A DNA stretch of 8,725 nucleotides from Candidatus Firestoneibacteriota bacterium (GTDB taxonomy: Bacteria > Oederibacteriota > JAAXVQ01 > JAUVAV01), in contig DAOVYW010000093.1 in assembly GCA_030635415.1 (NCBI GenBank), positions 1 through 8,725 of the forward strand. Direction: 5' to 3'. Below are positions 5,477 through 8,725 of the stretch, piece by piece. Position 1 is the first letter of the stretch, and each line of letters starts with the position of its first letter. The notes under the pieces are model-generated. The model made no database searches, was not told the origin of the DNA, and saw nothing but the letters and a program-made list of their open reading frames with translations. Position numbers and translations under genes: made by a program.

Positions 5477-6415
5477 ATGCGGCGAATACTGATACTGGCA
5501 GGAGTTCTTGCCGTCGGTCTGGGTTTATTTGCCTTGGGGTATTTTTCTAAAATACTCCTGATGCATTTATACCAGCCGCGGGTCCTGGCGCAAGTGGACG
5601 GTATTGCAATTTCAGAGGCGGAGTTGAAACGGGAAATCCTCTTTCTCAAAGTGAGTAAGAATGCCGGTCTTTCGGATATTACCCGCGAGGACGTGCTTAA
5701 CCGGCTGATCAATGACAGATTAATTCTTAATGAGGCCGGCCGGCTTAACCTGGTGGTGTCCAAGGAAGCCGTAGAAAATTATCTGAAGTCCTTTTGGGAA
5801 AACTACTCATCCCCGGAAGTTAATAGTATTCTTCGGGAACACCAGATATCGGCTTCCGCCTGGCGGGAAATTATACGCCGGCGGATTTTAATTGAGAGAG
5901 TTATTGAGCAGGCGGTGGAGAATCAGGTACAGGTAAGTCAGGACGAAGTGGAAGAATATTACTGGACTCATCTTCTGGAATTTCACCGGCAGCGGCAAGT
6001 ACATGCACGTCAGATCGTGGTGGAAACGCTGGCCCAGGCTGAGACCTTAAGCAACAAACTTGACGAGGGCGCGGATTTTAAAAATTTAGCGGCCGAATAT
6101 TCCCTGGGGCCGGAGAAAGACCAAGGGGGAGATTTAGGGTGGGTGGGAAAATCCGATTTGCCCCAGTTTTTTTCCCGAGTGCTGTTTAAAATGAAAGTGG
6201 GAGAAATCAGTAAACCGGTGGCTACGGAGTACGGGTACCATCTTTTTTTGCTGGAAGCGCGAAAAAAAGGGGGGAAGATATCTCTGGCGCAGGCCAGAGA
6301 CCAAATTGCCGAAAATTTAATGATAATTAAAATTGAACGGGCTTTCCAGATTTGGATGGAAGATTTGCGGGCGCGGGCGAAAATCTCAATCGAGAATATT
6401 AGAGGTGTAAAATGA
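5477..6415 (+). CDS. Membrane-anchored parvulin-type peptidyl-prolyl isomerase (PpiC/SurA-like)
   Basis: This 312-residue protein has an N-terminal membrane segment (about 4-24) with no lipobox, so it is probably an anchored periplasmic protein. A SurA-like N-terminal region starts at VLAQVDGIAISEAEL (37-50) and contains DVLNRLINDRLILNEA. It is followed by helices to about 170 and a single parvulin domain at about 174-262. Parvulins catalyse cis-trans isomerisation of peptidyl-proline bonds. The domain retains GGDLGWVG (217-224), the VLFKMKVGEISKPV stretch and the EYGYH histidine H255. The usual His of the first strand (ARHIL) is Gln here (Q179 in VHARQIV), so catalytic strength is uncertain. 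The Shine-Dalgarno is poor (GGAAAGG about 9 nt upstream), and no in-frame upstream start exists. The gene ends in a 4-nt ATGA overlap with the next, which indicates translational coupling. Confidence 0.88.
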   Translation: MRRILILAGVLAVGLGLFALGYFSKILLMHLYQPRVLAQVDGIAISEAELKREILFLKVSKNAGLSDITREDVLNRLINDRLILNEAGRLNLVVSKEAVENYLKSFWENYSSPEVNSILREHQISASAWREIIRRRILIERVIEQAVENQVQVSQDEVEEYYWTHLLEFHRQRQVHARQIVVETLAQAETLSNKLDEGADFKNLAAEYSLGPEKDQGGDLGWVGKSDLPQFFSRVLFKMKVGEISKPVATEYGYHLFLLEARKKGGKISLAQARDQIAENLMIIKIERAFQIWMEDLRARAKISIENIRGVK

Positions 6416-7524
6416 AAAACCGATATCCAAGATATAGTTTAGGGCTTTTAAGCGGGTTGCTGGTGATTTTAAATGGTCCGGTCATAACCGGCGCGGTGCC
6501 GGAAGCATCGGAAACCGGACCGAAGACTCAGGCTAAAATAGAGCCGTCCGGCGCGGCTATGATTTGGGGCGGGATAGAAATCAAGGTGGGTAATGAAATT
6601 ATTACCACCCTGGATATTGAGGAACCGCTCCGGCAGTTGCGAAAGCATTTCGCCAGCGAACTGCGGGGAACAGAACTGGAAAAGAAAATGCGCCAGACCC
6701 GGGAGCAGCATATTAAGCGGCTGGTGGAGAGCAAGTTGCTGCTGCTGGAAGCCTATCTACAGGAGGTGGAAATCCGGGATACCATGGTCGAAGAGCAGGC
6801 CGAGAAGGAGATTGAATCATTGCGGGCGCAGTTTTCTTCGTCGCGAGAATTTGAAAAGCAGTTGTCCCGGGAACACCTGACCCGGAATGAACTTCGCAAG
6901 CAGCGGGAACAAATAGTTCGCGAAAATTTGCTGCGCCAGAGGCTCATACAGATGAAACTTCAGGAATTCAAGACCGGTACCGATATAGCAGATAAAGAGC
7001 TTAAACAGTATTATACCCGTAATCCCGATGAGTTTCAGCGTTTAAGCCGGGCGAATTTAAGCCAGATTTACGTTGCGCACCCTGATTTAAAACGGAATTC
7101 GGCAGCCTATAAACAGCAGGATGAGCAGGCCAGGGCTAAAATTAAACGGGCTTGGGGCGAGATTAAGCAGGGACGGGATTTTGGTGCCGTAGCCCGGTCA
7201 TATTCCGAACATCAAGCGACAGCCAAGAAGGGCGGAGAGCTGGGTTGGATCGAAGAGGGTGATACCGGATTGCCGGAATTCGACCGGGTGGTTTTTAAGC
7301 AGCTCCAGGTTAATGATGTTTCGGAAGTTATTGATACGGCGCGTGGATATTTTATTGTGCGTCTGGAAGACCGGCAAGCCGGAGGAGTTGTTCCTTTTGA
7401 AGAAATCCGCGGACGTATTCGCCAGAAACTAATGGCCGAGAGCGCGGAGCAGCGTTATCAGAATTGGATTAAGACTCTGAAACAGAAATTCAAAGTTACT
7501 TACGCTAAGAAAATAGGTAAGTAG
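6412..7524 (+). CDS. Secreted SurA-like foldase with a degenerate parvulin domain
   Basis: This 370-residue protein has a hydrophobic N-terminus (about 9-28, cleavage possible near ITGA|V). A SurA-like chaperone region (about 52-185) contains IEIKVGNEIITTLDI and HIKRLVESKLLLLEA. A single parvulin-like domain (about 212-320) and a helical C-terminal segment follow, as in SurA where the C-terminal helix packs on the N-terminal part. GGELGWIEEGDTGLPEFDRVVF (275-296) marks the parvulin fold. Both usual histidines are replaced: Q218 in LSQIYV and F314 in RGYFIV. The domain may therefore serve structure or binding rather than catalysis. E. coli SurA (428 residues) has two parvulin domains, so this protein is one short. 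The start codon overlaps the upstream stop (ATGA). A role in outer-membrane protein assembly is inferred from the family. Confidence 0.87.
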   Translation: MKNRYPRYSLGLLSGLLVILNGPVITGAVPEASETGPKTQAKIEPSGAAMIWGGIEIKVGNEIITTLDIEEPLRQLRKHFASELRGTELEKKMRQTREQHIKRLVESKLLLLEAYLQEVEIRDTMVEEQAEKEIESLRAQFSSSREFEKQLSREHLTRNELRKQREQIVRENLLRQRLIQMKLQEFKTGTDIADKELKQYYTRNPDEFQRLSRANLSQIYVAHPDLKRNSAAYKQQDEQARAKIKRAWGEIKQGRDFGAVARSYSEHQATAKKGGELGWIEEGDTGLPEFDRVVFKQLQVNDVSEVIDTARGYFIVRLEDRQAGGVVPFEEIRGRIRQKLMAESAEQRYQNWIKTLKQKFKVTYAKKIGK

Positions 7525-7676
7525 GGGAGGACTTCCATGTCCGCCCGTTGGTGATTTCGCGTGATTTTGCATCCCAGGACCCGCATGCCCTTCGGCAAGC
7601 GCAGGATAAAGCAGCCGGCCCCTACGTTAAAAAAACACATCCTTGTCAGCTGCCGGACGGTGTTGAGTAGCTTGAA

Positions 7677-7706
7677 GTAGGGGCGTTTAATTAAACGCCC
7701 CTACAA
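7677..7706. repeat. Dispersed palindromic repeat, copy 2 (perfect 28-bp palindrome)
   Basis: Positions 7677-7704 form a perfect palindrome with no spacer, centred on TTAATTAA. Each arm is GTAGGGGCGTTTAA or its reverse complement, and AA follows. The element resembles copy 1 at 1911-1940, including the trailing CCCCTACAA. It can form a 14-bp hairpin or cruciform, though the centre must open for a loop. No T-tract follows, so intrinsic termination is not supported. Confidence 0.8.
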
Positions 7707-7809
7707 GCCGGGTTACCCAGGGATAACACTGGATGGCAATGAATGCCCCGGGTTGTGATATTCTATAACTTCGCTCAGACATGCAGTGCGGGTCCTGCCG
7801 CTTTCCTCC

Positions 7810-7838
7810 TAGACTTTCAGACCATTATTGCTTACAAT
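7810..7838 (+). promoter_or_regulatory. Predicted sigma-70-type promoter of argC
   Basis: TAGACT (7810-7815, four of six matches to TTGACA) and TACAAT (7833-7838, five of six matches to TATAAT) are separated by 17 nt. Transcription would begin near 7845, about 50 nt before the argC ATG. The leader contains a 6-bp hairpin, AGCGGG (7856-7861) with CCCGCT (7866-7871), of unknown role. I see no T-box and cannot confirm an ArgR operator. Confidence 0.5.
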
Positions 7839-7893
7839 AACACGATTTGCAAAGTAGCGGGTGTGCCCGCTCTATTCAGTTAAGGAGAAAGCC

Positions 7894-8725
7894 ATGCTTA
7901 AGATTGGAATTGTAGGCGCCAGCGGATATACCGGAGCGGAACTGGTGCGTTTATTAACTCAACATCCGAAGGCTGAAGTAACGGTCCTGACCTCGGAAAC
8001 CTATGCGGGAAGATGTCTGGCAGAAATTTATCCTTCCCTGGGGGCAGCCGGAGACAGGGAGCTTACCAAGCTGGAGCAAGCCGAACTTAACTCAAAAAAC
8101 GTGGACCTGGTTTTCCTGGCAGTGCCGCATGGAGAGTCCATGTCCCTGGCTCCCGGCCTGCTGAAGGCCGGTGTGAAGGTTATAGATCTTTCCGGGGATT
8201 TCCGGTTTCCGGATACCTCGGTGTATGAAAATTGGTACCAGCGAAAACATATTGCCCCGGAAATAGCCGCCCGGGCGGTCTACGGCTTGCCGGAGTTGTT
8301 CAGGAAAGAGATCAAAGATGCGGACCTGATCGCTAATCCCGGCTGCTATGTTACTTCAGCCGTGCTGGCCTTATATCCTTTGCTGAAATCAGGGTGGGTG
8401 GAGAGCCGGTCCCTGATAATTGATGCCAAGTCCGGTCTTAGCGGCGCGGGCCGCAAAGCCGGATCGGAAACCATGTTTACCCGGGTCTCAGAGAACGTAA
8501 TGCCTTACAAAATCGCCGGTGTCCATCAACATACACCGGAGATAGAGCAGGCTTTGAGCCGGGCCAGTGGACAGGAAGTCCGGGTTACGCTATCTCCTCA
8601 GATGGTGCCGGCCCGCCGGGGGATTCTTTCCACGGTCTATGCCAGGCTTAACCGTCAAGTTGAAACCGAGGACCTGATTGAATTATTCCGGAATCAATAT
8701 AATCAGGAACCTTTTATTCGGATCA
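7894..8725 (+). CDS. argC: N-acetyl-gamma-glutamyl-phosphate reductase, C-terminus cut by window end
   Basis: ArgC reduces N-acetyl-glutamyl phosphate to the semialdehyde with NADPH, the third step of arginine biosynthesis in the cytoplasm. The first 277 codons are present; type 1 ArgC is usually about 345 residues, so roughly 70 are missing. The Rossmann motif GASGYTGAEL (8-17) is at the N-terminus. VFLAVPHGES and VIDLSGDFR follow, then NPGCY with catalytic C151, and SGLSGAGRK. The GVHQHTPEI segment (209-217) supplies the conserved histidines H211 and H213, one of them catalytic. AAGGAG (7882-7887) lies 6 nt before the ATG. The gene has its own predicted promoter and probably opens an arginine operon beyond the window, which cannot be seen here. 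Confidence 0.97.
   Translation, partial: MLKIGIVGASGYTGAELVRLLTQHPKAEVTVLTSETYAGRCLAEIYPSLGAAGDRELTKLEQAELNSKNVDLVFLAVPHGESMSLAPGLLKAGVKVIDLSGDFRFPDTSVYENWYQRKHIAPEIAARAVYGLPELFRKEIKDADLIANPGCYVTSAVLALYPLLKSGWVESRSLIIDAKSGLSGAGRKAGSETMFTRVSENVMPYKIAGVHQHTPEIEQALSRASGQEVRVTLSPQMVPARRGILSTVYARLNRQVETEDLIELFRNQYNQEPFIRI

Larger units (their letters stand above)
7525..7893. other. Intergenic region between the foldase cluster and argC
   Basis: This 369-bp spacer has no convincing gene. It holds the perfect palindrome (7677-7704) and a lone CCCCTAC (7619-7625) that might be a worn repeat end. Further on are the predicted argC promoter and a small leader hairpin. I see no clear intrinsic terminator for the foldase genes: no stable hairpin here is followed by a T-run. 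Confidence 0.6.

Noticed and set aside
5434..5763. Minus-strand 109-codon open frame opposite the middle foldase
   Set aside because: It is an Arg/Ser-rich antisense shadow of a clearly coding gene on the plus strand.
7677..7704. Perfect palindrome as terminator of the foldase cluster
   Set aside because: It is over 150 nt past the last stop, lacks a T-tract, and a related copy sits in a leader region, so a dispersed repeat fits better.

Overview
The window carries eight protein genes and several small repeats from what looks like a diderm (Gram-negative-type) bacterium of moderate GC, probably uncultured. The envelope inventory supports this: a MepA-type murein endopeptidase, a lytic transglycosylase, a lipoprotein with a lipobox, and a run of SurA/parvulin-type periplasmic foldases. 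I cannot place the phylum. The intergenic palindromic repeats and the split of functions would fit several environmental lineages, such as Desulfobacterota or Omnitrophota, but that is only an impression.

Left part (1-2062). Positions 1-63 hold two strong hairpins that look like a dispersed repeat. Next comes a two-gene minus-strand unit: a secreted lytic transglycosylase (1849-881) followed 26 nt later by a MepA-type endopeptidase (854-138). One cuts glycan strands and the other cuts peptide crosslinks, so together they could open the sacculus. A likely minus-strand promoter lies at 2020-2048, and its roughly 160-nt leader contains a palindromic repeat copy (1911-1940).

Middle part (2063-4560). 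A 158-bp element (2063-2220) with 13-bp terminal inverted repeats is flanked by perfect 8-bp direct repeats. It looks like a small non-autonomous insertion (MITE-like) in the divergent intergenic region. It is followed by pgi (glucose-6-phosphate isomerase, close to the enteric type) and then a separate cold-shock protein gene with its own promoter and a clear intrinsic terminator.

Right part (4561-8725). An extended -10 promoter leads into three consecutive genes with SurA-like N-terminal regions: a short lipoprotein without a PPIase domain, a membrane-anchored single-parvulin protein, and a secreted single-parvulin protein whose domain has lost both conserved histidines. The last two overlap by 4 nt. 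This reads as a cluster of outer-membrane or periplasmic foldases that duplicated and specialised. After a 369-bp spacer with a perfect 28-bp palindrome, argC (arginine biosynthesis) begins behind its own promoter and runs off the window end.

Most of the coding content is ordinary. The parts most worth following up are the small insertion element with its target duplication, the dispersed palindromes, and the degenerating parvulin cluster.
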